From the NCBI GenBank assembly GCA_002500745.1, contig DLST01000010.1, positions 62,001-126,000 of the forward strand: a DNA stretch of 64,000 bases, read 5' to 3'. This DNA is from Sphingobacterium sp. UBA7855 (GTDB lineage Bacteria; Bacteroidota; Bacteroidia; Sphingobacteriales; Sphingobacteriaceae). The notes beneath the pieces are model-generated. The model was given only the letters and a program-made list of their open reading frames with translations, was not told the DNA's origin and did no database searches. Every line of letters starts with the position of its first letter. Positions within the stretch are counted from its first letter, which is position 1. Shown one piece after another: positions 8,784 to 16,806 of the stretch. The position numbers and the translations under genes were made by a program.

Positions 8784-9106
8784 TTTTTACGGCAACTTAC
8801 AAGCCATTACCTGGCCTTAATGCTAACTAATTAACCTACAAATGGTCTCAAATTAACCTCAAGCAGGTAAATAACGATCAATTCAAAAGCAGGCGAGTCT
8901 GTATGAAGATCGCTCGAAAAGCACAACGTTTTCCATCAAAATGCTGGATTTGATGTCGTCGGAAATGGCATTTTCAGTCAAGTGGCGTCAGATGGCGCCA
9001 TAAAGCAAATTCCTTTCATACACCGCTTTACCTTAGTACCATGATATCAAAGTAGTGGCTGCCTGCAGCGCCACTTTAGGGTTTAACAATTTAAAAAAAT
9101 AATAAC
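8784..9106. other. Gene-free leader upstream of the DUF6266 gene
   Basis: No ORF of note in 323 bases. A small inverted repeat agtggc/gccact (9054-9059, 9070-9075) lies just upstream of the DUF6266 start, and an AT-rich spacer precedes the ATG. The promoter of the module downstream is expected here, but I see no convincing TAnnTTTG element. Confidence 0.4.
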
Positions 9107-9748
9107 ATGGCAAGATTTGTAAAAGGGATTCACGGATCCTATAGCGGAAAAGTTGGGAATGTCGTCGGAAGTTCATGGCGAGGAATAGATTATGTACGTT
9201 CGTTACCAAAAAAGAGTAGCAAGGCTTCGTCAGAAGCGCAGCTGGCACAGCGGATGAAGTTTGGGATGACGACCAGTTTTCTCAAGTCCATCAAAGATAT
9301 CCTGATGCTTGGGTTTTCAGACAGCAAGCTAAGGAACAAAACAGGCTATAATGCGGCCTTTCAACAGCTGATCAATCATGCTTTTCGGGGCAACTACCCG
9401 GATTTTACGATAGACTTCGCGGCAGTCAAAATTGCCAGTGGCAGTCTGGCAGCTTTGGTTGGCTTAGTTGTAGGTGAGGTGGCGCCTCGGGTGCTAAACC
9501 TGACCTGGGATCCGATCAACAATCGTTTTAATGCCTTTGATGACGATCAGGTGCTGGTCATTCTGTACGATGAAGCGGACAACCTCTTTTTTGCATATGA
9601 AGGTGCGACGAGATCGGACGCAGCGATAGATATCGTGCTGCCGGATAGCTATACAGGAAAGAAAATAGTGGGCTGGTCTTTTAATATCCATCGGGATGGG
9701 CTGATCACTTCAACGAGCCAATATTTAGGGGAGTTTGTGTTGAACTAG
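9107..9748 (+). CDS. DUF6266 family protein
   Basis: 213 residues. The N-terminus MARFVKGIHGSYSGKVGNVV followed by GSSWRGIDYVRSLPKKSS is the signature opening of DUF6266, a family of unknown function found mainly in Bacteroidota. A Lys/Ser-rich stretch leads into a helical segment (AQLAQRMKFGMTTSFLKSIKDI). The C-terminal half is beta-rich with an NLTWDPINNRFNAFDDDQVLV segment, which resembles a small beta-sandwich. There is no signal peptide or membrane helix. It is the first gene of the apparent module DUF6266, holin-like, CHAP hydrolase, spanin-like lipoprotein. If that trio is a release device, this is the obvious candidate cargo (inference). Confidence 0.85.
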   Translation: MARFVKGIHGSYSGKVGNVVGSSWRGIDYVRSLPKKSSKASSEAQLAQRMKFGMTTSFLKSIKDILMLGFSDSKLRNKTGYNAAFQQLINHAFRGNYPDFTIDFAAVKIASGSLAALVGLVVGEVAPRVLNLTWDPINNRFNAFDDDQVLVILYDEADNLFFAYEGATRSDAAIDIVLPDSYTGKKIVGWSFNIHRDGLITSTSQYLGEFVLN

Positions 9749-9761
9749 CTGCATCTGCATC

Positions 9762-9794
9762 AAGGGAGGCTGTTCTTTTAAGAGCACCTCCCTT
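9762..9794 (+). terminator. Terminator-like hairpin after the DUF6266 gene
   Basis: An aagggagg...cctccctt stem, extended by about seven more pairs with one bulged base and one G-U pair, lies 13 bases after the DUF6266 stop. Only three T follow, so it may act as a partial terminator or as an mRNA-stabilising hairpin, setting a higher dose for DUF6266 than for the genes downstream. Confidence 0.55.
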
Positions 9795-9839
9795 TCATCC
9801 TGAATCCCATTTACTATTAACAAATTAAATACAAAATAA

Positions 9840-10226
9840 ATGGAATCCATACAAAAACAACTGGTCTCGGATATCGAGGATATCTATTGGCCGCTAACAG
9901 GAAGACAGGTGCTTGGCATTGTACTGGTAGGTCTCCTCATATTTTTTATTTCAGCAGGGCTTTTGCTACAGGCGATCGATCCCACAGCGGGAATATTGGA
10001 TCTTGGTGTCCTCTCCGTGCTGCTCTTTGCCGTATTGGCTGGCGCGGTGGCTATTTATTGCTGCTGCTGGCTCCAGGAAATACTGTGGCAGCCTTTTAAG
10101 TTTTTCCGTCAGGAATTTAGTTTTCACTTTAATCAATTGACATCATGGCAACAATGCATTATCTATTTTTCGGTTTTCTTTCTGTCGTTGTTCTCGTTCT
10201 TAGCCGTTTTGGCAATACTGCTGTAG
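9840..10226 (+). CDS. Small three-helix inner-membrane protein, holin-like
   Basis: 128 residues with three predicted membrane helices (about 22-46, 54-77 and 105-128) and a short acidic, amphipathic N-terminus. The sequence is not one I recognise by family. Size, helix number and position directly before a peptidoglycan hydrolase fit a class I holin, which forms inner-membrane holes that release an endolysin. Its last 82 bases overlap the beginning of the hydrolase gene in another frame, as is common in lysis cassettes. A cysteine cluster (CCCW, about 74-77) sits at the end of helix two. It could also be a phage-unrelated membrane partner of the hydrolase. Confidence 0.75.
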   Translation: MESIQKQLVSDIEDIYWPLTGRQVLGIVLVGLLIFFISAGLLLQAIDPTAGILDLGVLSVLLFAVLAGAVAIYCCCWLQEILWQPFKFFRQEFSFHFNQLTSWQQCIIYFSVFFLSLFSFLAVLAILL

Positions 10227-10759
10227 GCGGCCATATACTGACAGGCAACAATGCTAAGCCCCTAGGCACCGCTTCCGCAGTGGTGCATGGAAATGACAAA
10301 TCAGTAAAATGCTGCGCCAGCACGGGTGTACGCGAACGCATTGTCGATATTGCGGTACACGAAATTGGTGTGCAGGAAGCCGGAGGCAATAACGATGGCA
10401 TACGGGTCGAGGAATACCTAGCGTATACTGGTCTTGGAAAGGGCCATGCCTGGTGTGCGGCTTTTGTCTCCTGGTGTTATGGCCAGGCGGGCCTTGCTGT
10501 TCCGCGCAATGCCTGGAGTCCGGCACTTTTTCCAATGGCCCGGCGTTATACAGACCAGCAGATCGGGCAGGGGAGTGTACGCCAGGCAGATCTTTTCGCG
10601 ATCTATAGCTCCAGCCACCAACGTATCAACCATGTGGGGATTGTGCGAAAAAAGGAGGGCAATTGGATCGTGACTGTGGAAGGGAATGTGGACAATCGTG
10701 TGTTGTGCAAGCGGCGTCCTTTGGCTATCATTTATACTTTTTCAAATTGGCTGGATTGA
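10145..10759 (+). CDS. CHAP-domain peptidoglycan hydrolase (endolysin-like)
   Basis: 204 residues. An N-terminal hydrophobic segment (about 5-20) could be a signal peptide or a signal-arrest-release anchor. The CHAP/NlpC-P60-type domain (about 62-195) shows the nucleophile Cys104 in GHAWCAAFVSWCY, His163 in INHVGIV, and the third polar residue in TVEGN (Glu179). Such enzymes cleave amide bonds in peptidoglycan. The start chosen (ATG at 10145) overlaps the preceding gene by 82 bases. No later ATG would keep the export segment, apart from one three codons on (10154). It is followed after 11 bases by the spanin-like lipoprotein. Confidence 0.85.
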   Translation: MATMHYLFFGFLSVVVLVLSRFGNTAVGGHILTGNNAKPLGTASAVVHGNDKSVKCCASTGVRERIVDIAVHEIGVQEAGGNNDGIRVEEYLAYTGLGKGHAWCAAFVSWCYGQAGLAVPRNAWSPALFPMARRYTDQQIGQGSVRQADLFAIYSSSHQRINHVGIVRKKEGNWIVTVEGNVDNRVLCKRRPLAIIYTFSNWLD

Positions 10760-10770
10760 GGGGAGGGGAT

Positions 10771-11211
10771 ATGGAAATGTACATGTACAAACGGTTGTTT
10801 TTTCCTATAGTCTTCTTGTTATTTTGTTCCTGTAAACTTTATCAAAGCGAGCGGAAAGAAGCTCTGCGGGAAGAACAAACGCAGTCAAAATACAAGCAGC
10901 AACTCGATATTTGGTACAGCGGACAGAGAGATAGCCAATCGCGGCATTGGCTTTTTTTGACGGATAGCAGTTTTCGCTTTCATCCCGATAGTGGTTTGAT
11001 CGGTCAAAAGGGGCAGTTGGCCATGCTGGAATCTCAGGTAAAGATAAGTAATAAACAGGGGGCTTCTACAAACAGCAGCGCTAGCCGCGTAAAAACGCTG
11101 CAGCAGGAAAGCACAGAAAAATGGAGCGCATGGGCATTCCCCAATCTTTGGCTCATCGGATTGCTATTAGTGGCATTTGCACTGGCTTGGAAGTTTCGAA
11201 GCTTTTTTTAA
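10771..11211 (+). CDS. Lipoprotein with a C-terminal membrane helix (u-spanin-like)
   Basis: 146 residues. I place the start at 10771, where a GGGAGGGG stretch lies a few bases upstream. A longer reading from 10663 would overlap the hydrolase gene heavily and bury the signal sequence. The N-terminus MEMYMYKRLFF... ends in a lipobox FCSC (Cys21). The middle is polar with a heptad-like stretch (VKTLQQESTEKW). The C-terminus has a membrane helix (LWLIGLLLVAFALAW, about 124-140) and a basic end. An outer-membrane lipid at one end and an inner-membrane helix at the other is the architecture of phage unimolecular spanins (T1 gp11 type), which disrupt the outer membrane. The assignment is from architecture, not homology. 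Confidence 0.7.
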   Translation: MEMYMYKRLFFPIVFLLFCSCKLYQSERKEALREEQTQSKYKQQLDIWYSGQRDSQSRHWLFLTDSSFRFHPDSGLIGQKGQLAMLESQVKISNKQGASTNSSASRVKTLQQESTEKWSAWAFPNLWLIGLLLVAFALAWKFRSFF

Positions 11212-11307
11212 AACATGATGTTGCTCGCAATCATCGATGGGCAAACATAAATTCCATTGATAGAGAATTTCCTTTTTCGGTCAATCAGGAGGTTTGGTCA
11301 GTAAACA

Positions 11308-11347
11308 AGAAAGCCGCAAAGAAGAATATTATTTGCGGCTTTCTTTT
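11308..11347 (+). terminator. Terminator at the end of the DUF6266/lysis-like module
   Basis: A perfect 13-bp stem (11308-11320 with 11332-11344) has an 11-base loop and is followed by TTTG. It lies about 100 bases past the lipoprotein gene and 50 bases from the converging M16 peptidase stop, so it may serve both strands. Confidence 0.75.
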
Positions 11348-11393
11348 GTTCAGTGCTTATGACAATAATGCGATGTCAATAGCCCTTCTGTAT

Positions 11394-14240
11394 TTATTTT
11401 TTTACTTCTGGAAGCTGAACGATCTTGATAACGTTTTGATCACTGATATAGCGTTTGGCAGCCGCTTTAACTAGCGCTGGGGTCAGCTGATCGCGCAACG
11501 ATGCACGTTCAAAAATGCGGTGCATATCATCGCCATTATACAGGTTGCTGTACAGGTAATTCGACCAGAAATCATTTGTTTTTAGTGCGGATTCGTAGTT
11601 TAGCTTGTCATTCGCTTTGAATTTGTCGAGATTGGCAACAGAAGGTCCTGCAGTCTTTAATTTCTCAATTTCCTCAAGCGAATACTTCGCTAGTTTGTCC
11701 GCGTTGGCCACCGAACAGCTAAAAGCTACCGTAAGGGTATAACGGGCATCAGGCAGCTTGCTATAATCCATCTGGATCGATGGCGAATACACACCGCCTT
11801 CTTCTTCACGTAGCCGTTCCAACAAACGGATATCCAAAACTTCCCGAAAGGCCTGTAAAGCTATGTTATTTGCTTCACTATAGTCATATGGGCCCGAAAG
11901 AACAAGATAGACCATCGCTTTATCTTCTTTGCTCAGCGCCAGCTTTTTCTCGATCTTCCCCGCAGGGATATGAATGTTTAAATCACGGTAAGCAGGTGCC
12001 TTCGACGAGATGCTGGGTAATCCGCCAATATACTTGGCAAGCAACGGTTTTATTTTTTCAATGTCAAAGCTGCCAACAAAAGCAAAATTGTAGCCCGAAG
12101 CATTGGCAAAACGTTCTTTGTAGATGTCCAAAGCACGCTGCGGATTGATCTGATTGATCTTCTCCATGGTTAACCCCGTGCGACGAACATTATTGCCCGA
12201 CAGGATAGCCATGACCGAGTCTTGGAATACAGCGTCGCCATTCTTATCGCGGTCTTTAAGCCCGTCTTTGGCATTGGCCAAGATACCCGCAACAATAGCG
12301 GTATCTAGGCGAGGCTCTGTAAAGTAGCCGTACATCATCTGCAGGGCAAGTTCCAGGTCTTTGTTGTTGGCATAGCCGCTCACGCCCTGGGCAGTCTCAC
12401 TGATAAAGGGGGATGCCGAGGCCGTTCGTCCGGCTAATGATTTTTCAAATTGTTCGGCTGTATAGTTGCCCAGCCCGCTGGCAGCAATGAGGCCAACGGC
12501 ATTGGTCGCGCTCTGAAAATCTCGATCATCGTAAAGTGATGTTCCGCCATAGGAATATCCTTGAAAGGTGATCTGATTGTTTTGGTAGTTGGTCGGTTTT
12601 AAGAGTACCCGGACGTCGTTGCTCAACGTCAAGGTCGTGGTTCCTAACCTGCTGTCTTTTTCTTCTTTAACAATTGTACCAGATTGAGCTTCCCGTTTGA
12701 GCAGTGGCAGATCGCTTGTTTCTTCGGTGAAGGCCGTCTGTTTTTCTTTGGACAAGGTAGCGATCCAACTGTTGATATCGGCCTCTTTCGGCAGATTTGC
12801 TTTATCCGCTTCAGGTGCAGTCACAATAATATCGCGGTTGCTATCGGTTAGATACTGTTGCAAGAGCCGCTGGATGTCCGAAAGGCTGACCACCGGAAGC
12901 ATTTCGCGCGTCAATTTCATCTCATGATCGATACCCGGAGAGGCTACCCCGTTCAGAAAATGCTGAATATATTCCTGTACATATTGTTCGGAGGCAATCT
13001 TGTCCTTTTCTTCGAGCATATTTTCCATTTGGTTCATATAGGTATCCTTGGCGCGTTGCAGTTCTGCGGCCGTAAAGCCATATTGTTTCGCCCGCAAAAG
13101 TTCACGCCATACAGCGTCAAAACCTTCTCTCAGACGACCTGGTTTGGCCGTGAGTTCGATCTGAAATACATCTAGTCCACCCATAAAGCCACCCAATGAT
13201 GCGCCACCGCTCAAAAAGGGCGGATTCGCTATGCGAAATAATGGACTATATCGCCCTGCCATCATGGTGTTAAATAAGGTCTTGATCAGGTTGTGCTTAT
13301 AGTCGGCGAGGTTCTGTAATTTACGTTCAGGGTGTTTGATGCTGATATTGATGGATGTTGCGGTAATTTCAGGATCCGTCACCACCATAAATTGATTTTT
13401 GCCCTGCAGTGGAATGTGGTATGTTTTTCGAGCTGTTGGCTGCAAAGGATTTTTGAGCAACGAAAACTGTTTTTTCAGCGTTCGCTCGGTCTGGTCGACA
13501 TCGATATCACCGACGACAATAACGGCTTGGAGGTTGGGGCGGTACCAGCTTTTATAAAAATGCTCAATTTCCTCATAAGGGAAATGTTGAATGACTTCTT
13601 CGGTACCAATTGGAATGCGCTGTGCGTACAGGGAATGATTGAGCGCAACAGGTAAAGTCTTGTCCTGGATGCGCTCACCCAGGCTCTTGCCGGCACGTTT
13701 TTCTTCCAATATCACGCCACGCTCTTTGTCGATTTCACGATGGGTCAGACTGATACCCTGCGCCCAGTCTTGAAGGATCTGAAATCCATTGCTGACGAGT
13801 TCGCCATCATTGGATGGTAGCTGCAGTTGGTAAACAGTTTCATTGAAGCTGGTATACGCGTTGATATCGGCTCCAAAGCTGATCCCATTTTTTTGCAGGT
13901 AGTCAACCAGGCTGTTGTCGGGATAGTGTGTCGTGCCATTGAAGGCCATATGCTCCAGAAAATGCGCCAGCCCACGCTGCTTTTCGTTCTCCAGGATAGA
14001 TCCCACCTTGTTGACTAGATACATATAAACGCGTTCTTGGGGTTCGGTATTCTTACGGATATAATAGGTGAGTCCATTGGCCAGTTTACCATAACGGACA
14101 CTTTTGTCAAAAGGTAAAGCGGTGGTATCGGCTTCGTGTTTTGCCCATACGATTTCCGTCGCTCCTGGGGTGCTGCTGCTATGGGCAAGCACCGGACTAA
14201 AACCTAACAGCGAAAGGTAGAGCAGTTTTTTTAAATGCAT
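11394..14240 (-). CDS. M16-family zinc metallopeptidase (pitrilysin/insulinase type)
   Basis: 948 residues with a signal peptide (about 1-20). The inverted zinc motif is HFLEH (His93, Glu96, His97), and Glu173 in DKERGVILEE is the third ligand at the usual distance. The protein holds the full set of two M16 halves; the second, inactive half follows about residue 540. It is probably periplasmic and degrades peptides. It is the last gene of the minus-strand operon ECF sigma, FecR, SusC, SusD, thioredoxin, M16, starting 22 bases after the thioredoxin stop. Its presence suggests that the SusCD pair handles peptides or a peptide-like ligand, which is an inference from context. Confidence 0.93.
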   Translation of the reverse strand: MHLKKLLYLSLLGFSPVLAHSSSTPGATEIVWAKHEADTTALPFDKSVRYGKLANGLTYYIRKNTEPQERVYMYLVNKVGSILENEKQRGLAHFLEHMAFNGTTHYPDNSLVDYLQKNGISFGADINAYTSFNETVYQLQLPSNDGELVSNGFQILQDWAQGISLTHREIDKERGVILEEKRAGKSLGERIQDKTLPVALNHSLYAQRIPIGTEEVIQHFPYEEIEHFYKSWYRPNLQAVIVVGDIDVDQTERTLKKQFSLLKNPLQPTARKTYHIPLQGKNQFMVVTDPEITATSINISIKHPERKLQNLADYKHNLIKTLFNTMMAGRYSPLFRIANPPFLSGGASLGGFMGGLDVFQIELTAKPGRLREGFDAVWRELLRAKQYGFTAAELQRAKDTYMNQMENMLEEKDKIASEQYVQEYIQHFLNGVASPGIDHEMKLTREMLPVVSLSDIQRLLQQYLTDSNRDIIVTAPEADKANLPKEADINSWIATLSKEKQTAFTEETSDLPLLKREAQSGTIVKEEKDSRLGTTTLTLSNDVRVLLKPTNYQNNQITFQGYSYGGTSLYDDRDFQSATNAVGLIAASGLGNYTAEQFEKSLAGRTASASPFISETAQGVSGYANNKDLELALQMMYGYFTEPRLDTAIVAGILANAKDGLKDRDKNGDAVFQDSVMAILSGNNVRRTGLTMEKINQINPQRALDIYKERFANASGYNFAFVGSFDIEKIKPLLAKYIGGLPSISSKAPAYRDLNIHIPAGKIEKKLALSKEDKAMVYLVLSGPYDYSEANNIALQAFREVLDIRLLERLREEEGGVYSPSIQMDYSKLPDARYTLTVAFSCSVANADKLAKYSLEEIEKLKTAGPSVANLDKFKANDKLNYESALKTNDFWSNYLYSNLYNGDDMHRIFERASLRDQLTPALVKAAAKRYISDQNVIKIVQLPEVKK

Positions 14241-14262
14241 ATAATTGTGATAAAATTGCGAA

Positions 14263-15396
14263 TTAGAATATGTTTTTTAGTGTTTCATAAAGGGCGTCGC
14301 CGCGTAGGTTGATGCCGATGATTTTCCCTGTGGGATCCAAGAGGTAATTGGAGGGGATACTTTTGATATGATACGCTGCGCTCACCTGACCATCCGGATC
14401 AACCACATTGGTCCAGGTCATGCCATCGTCCGACACGGCTTTTTTCCAGCTGCTGAGCGCAAAATCTGTGGAGACACCCAATACTTCAAACCCGTTAACT
14501 TTAAAAGCATCGTAGGCTTTTGCTACATGTTCATTTTCCACGCGGCAGGGTACACACCAACTGGCCCAGAAATCAACGAGTACATATTTGCCCCGAAAGT
14601 CGGTCAGCTTTACCTGCTGCCCTGTAGTGTCAGCCAATGCAAACGCTGGCGCGATATCACCAATCTTTAGATTTTTAAGATTGGCAAGCTGCTCTTGGAC
14701 CTCCTGGCCCAACGGCGAATCTTGAAGGGATGGTGTAAGTTTGTCAAACAGCTCCGATATCAGTTGCTGATTGCTGGGATCTTTCAGGAGTGCCTGTAGT
14801 TTAAAAAGGCTGAGTACATGATCCGTATGCTGCTGCACATAGTTGACCTGTGCTGTCTGTAGTGCCGCAGACCATTTGTTGAGGCTCGCGTCAATCGTGT
14901 TGATGGTAGCCCGTGCCGGCGAATCCATGCGAAAACTATCTTGGGAAAAAGCGTTCTCTGCCTCGAAATAGGCAGCCATTAGTGTACTGATGCTGTCCAA
15001 TATCGTCTGATGCGTTTTGTCAAAACTTCTGGCTTCAGTATTCAATGTTGAGCCGGCAATATCCGCGTGGTTAAGCTGACCGAGTTTGCCCCGAATCGTT
15101 ATCTTGCCAGGGTGTAGATAGAAATCGAGTGTTTCTGATCGTCCCCCCGTAGCATCCATGTAAAATAGATTCGCGATTTCAGGCCCTTCGGAAGTACCTT
15201 TAAAGCGAAAATGGCCTTGTTCCAGCCGGGCAGAATCAAGCGGGAGATCGCCACCAAAACGTTGAAGGAAAAGTTTTCCTTTTTGATTTTTGGGAACCCC
15301 CAAAAGTGTTCCCTGAAGCTGGTAGTTTGCTTTTTCCTGCGCCTTGACGAAGCATATGGAATAAAGAAAGGCAAAAGCTAATAACGTAACTCTCAT
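14263..15396 (-). CDS. TlpA-like thioredoxin-fold protein with DUF4369-type N-terminus
   Basis: 377 residues. A signal peptide (about 1-19) is followed by a beta-rich DUF4369-like domain (about 24-125), a helical linker, and a TlpA/AhpC-TSA-type thioredoxin domain (about 245-377). The active site is WCVPC (Cys281, Cys284) within DFWASWCVPCR, and a cis-proline region follows (KSIPSNYLLDPTGKII). Periplasmic thioredoxins of this type reduce disulfides or keep partner cysteines reduced. The gene lies 12 bases after SusD and 22 bases before the M16 peptidase, so it is part of that operon. Its specific partner is unknown. Confidence 0.92.
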   Translation of the reverse strand: MRVTLLAFAFLYSICFVKAQEKANYQLQGTLLGVPKNQKGKLFLQRFGGDLPLDSARLEQGHFRFKGTSEGPEIANLFYMDATGGRSETLDFYLHPGKITIRGKLGQLNHADIAGSTLNTEARSFDKTHQTILDSISTLMAAYFEAENAFSQDSFRMDSPARATINTIDASLNKWSAALQTAQVNYVQQHTDHVLSLFKLQALLKDPSNQQLISELFDKLTPSLQDSPLGQEVQEQLANLKNLKIGDIAPAFALADTTGQQVKLTDFRGKYVLVDFWASWCVPCRVENEHVAKAYDAFKVNGFEVLGVSTDFALSSWKKAVSDDGMTWTNVVDPDGQVSAAYHIKSIPSNYLLDPTGKIIGINLRGDALYETLKNIF

Positions 15397-15408
15397 TGTA
15401 TATCGTGT

Positions 15409-16788
15409 TTAGTTGTTATATCCCGGATTTTGCGTTAATTGCCTGTTATTTTGGAGCTCAACGGTGGGTAAAGGGTAGAGCTGGGCAAACGTCTTCCAAG
15501 TGGTCGGTTTTGCTTTTTTCATCACGTTATCGGCTAGCCCCATGCGTTTGAGAGTAAACCAACGGTCGCCCCATTCGAAACAGAGTTCAACGCGACGCTC
15601 CTGCACGATGGCTGCTCTCGCCTGTGATTGGGATAATCCACTGGATAAATCCGTAAGTCCCGCACGCCTGCGTAGGATATTGACGTCATCAACAGCGGTT
15701 GAGAGACCAAGCTCCAGGCGTGCCTCGGCACGGTTGAGGTATTGTTCGCCCAGGCGCAACACCGAGGTATACTCATTGTTTGCAGATCCGGCTTCGCCGT
15801 CCGAACGGTATTTGTTGATCTGATAGCCGTTTACTGTTTCTTCAAAACGGACGAAGTTTTCTTTTCGTTTATCGTTCTCCTCAAAGGCTGGCAATAGACC
15901 CGTTGCATCTTCAGTTACGCCAAAGCTGGCAAACTCTCCTTTTATGCCGATGCCAATGGAGGCGCCCACACTGTTCCATAGCTGCAATATCTGCTCGGGA
16001 TTGTTTTTGGTAAAGATATCCATTGGCTCGCCCCCGTCTGCACGATCAAAATGGCCCAGTTGAAACAACTGCGACTGTGCGATCACCTGACTGGCGGCCT
16101 GCTCGGCTTTGGTCCAGTCTTTGGTAAATAGGTATACGCGCGACAACAGGGCTAATGCAGCCCACTTATTGGCCTTCACGCGCTCGCCCGGGTAATCCGA
16201 ACCTAAAAGCTGGCTGGCATCTTCTAGATCCTGAATGATCTGCGTATACACTGTTGCTACCGCTGCGCGCGGTTTGAGCCGTTCTTCCGGATAATTAGTC
16301 GTCAGCACCAAAGGAACATCGCCATAGAGATTGACCAAAAAATAGTAATTGAGGGCCCGCATAAATTTAGCTTGGCCGATGGCTTCATCTTTGCCAGCTT
16401 GCGTCATTCCCTTGGATTGCCCAACGCCTTCAATGATTGCATTGCTAACCCCAATGATGGAATATAGATTTCCCCAAAAGTCATTCGTCTGCCCCGAAAA
16501 GGGATTGAGGTTGTAGCTGTACATAAAGCTATACTCGGGGTTAAAGCTATTGATACCGGGTATCAGCTCGTCAGAAGATAATCCCGTGTTCAGTGAAAGA
16601 TCATTTTGATAAGCGGCAAATCGGCCATACATCCCGACGACAACACTGTCGGCCATGGTGTCATTCGCATAAATTTGATCCGTGGTGTAGATGTATTTTG
16701 GTGTCACCTCCAGCAGTTTGTTGCAACTGCTCATACCTAAGGCAACAGGTAAAAGGAAGCTCAATAATTTGATATAGTTGGTTTTCAT
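15409..16788 (-). CDS. SusD/RagB-family lipoprotein
   Basis: 459 residues. The lipobox is GMSSC (Cys22), followed by NKLLEV. SusD features are the AKFMRALNYYFLVNLYGDVP helix pair, AALALLSRVYLF, YLNRAEARLELG and IVQERRVELCFEWGDRWF, ending in NPGYNN. It partners the STN-type SusC encoded 18 bases upstream. Together with the downstream thioredoxin and M16 peptidase this forms an arrangement often seen in Sphingobacteriaceae whose ligand is not established. Confidence 0.95.
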   Translation of the reverse strand: MKTNYIKLLSFLLPVALGMSSCNKLLEVTPKYIYTTDQIYANDTMADSVVVGMYGRFAAYQNDLSLNTGLSSDELIPGINSFNPEYSFMYSYNLNPFSGQTNDFWGNLYSIIGVSNAIIEGVGQSKGMTQAGKDEAIGQAKFMRALNYYFLVNLYGDVPLVLTTNYPEERLKPRAAVATVYTQIIQDLEDASQLLGSDYPGERVKANKWAALALLSRVYLFTKDWTKAEQAASQVIAQSQLFQLGHFDRADGGEPMDIFTKNNPEQILQLWNSVGASIGIGIKGEFASFGVTEDATGLLPAFEENDKRKENFVRFEETVNGYQINKYRSDGEAGSANNEYTSVLRLGEQYLNRAEARLELGLSTAVDDVNILRRRAGLTDLSSGLSQSQARAAIVQERRVELCFEWGDRWFTLKRMGLADNVMKKAKPTTWKTFAQLYPLPTVELQNNRQLTQNPGYNN

Positions 16789-16806
16789 GTCCGTAGTCTA
16801 AATGGT

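Noticed and set aside
8548..8830. Hydrophobic ORFs at 8548-8781 and 8636-8830
   Set aside because: They only translate the T-rich 11-base array. The 11-base period shifts the frame at every unit, and no start context supports them.
10663..11211. 182-residue version of the lipoprotein
   Set aside because: It would overlap the hydrolase gene by nearly 100 bases and place the lipoprotein signal internally. The start at 10771 with a purine-rich site upstream is better.
9107..11347. Prophage
   Set aside because: A lysis-like set is present, but there is no integrase, terminase, capsid, portal or tail gene and no attachment site, so a prophage is not supported by this window.
11121..11474. 117-residue plus-strand ORF
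   Set aside because: It overlaps the lipoprotein gene, a terminator and the end of the M16 gene, and shows no protein-like features.
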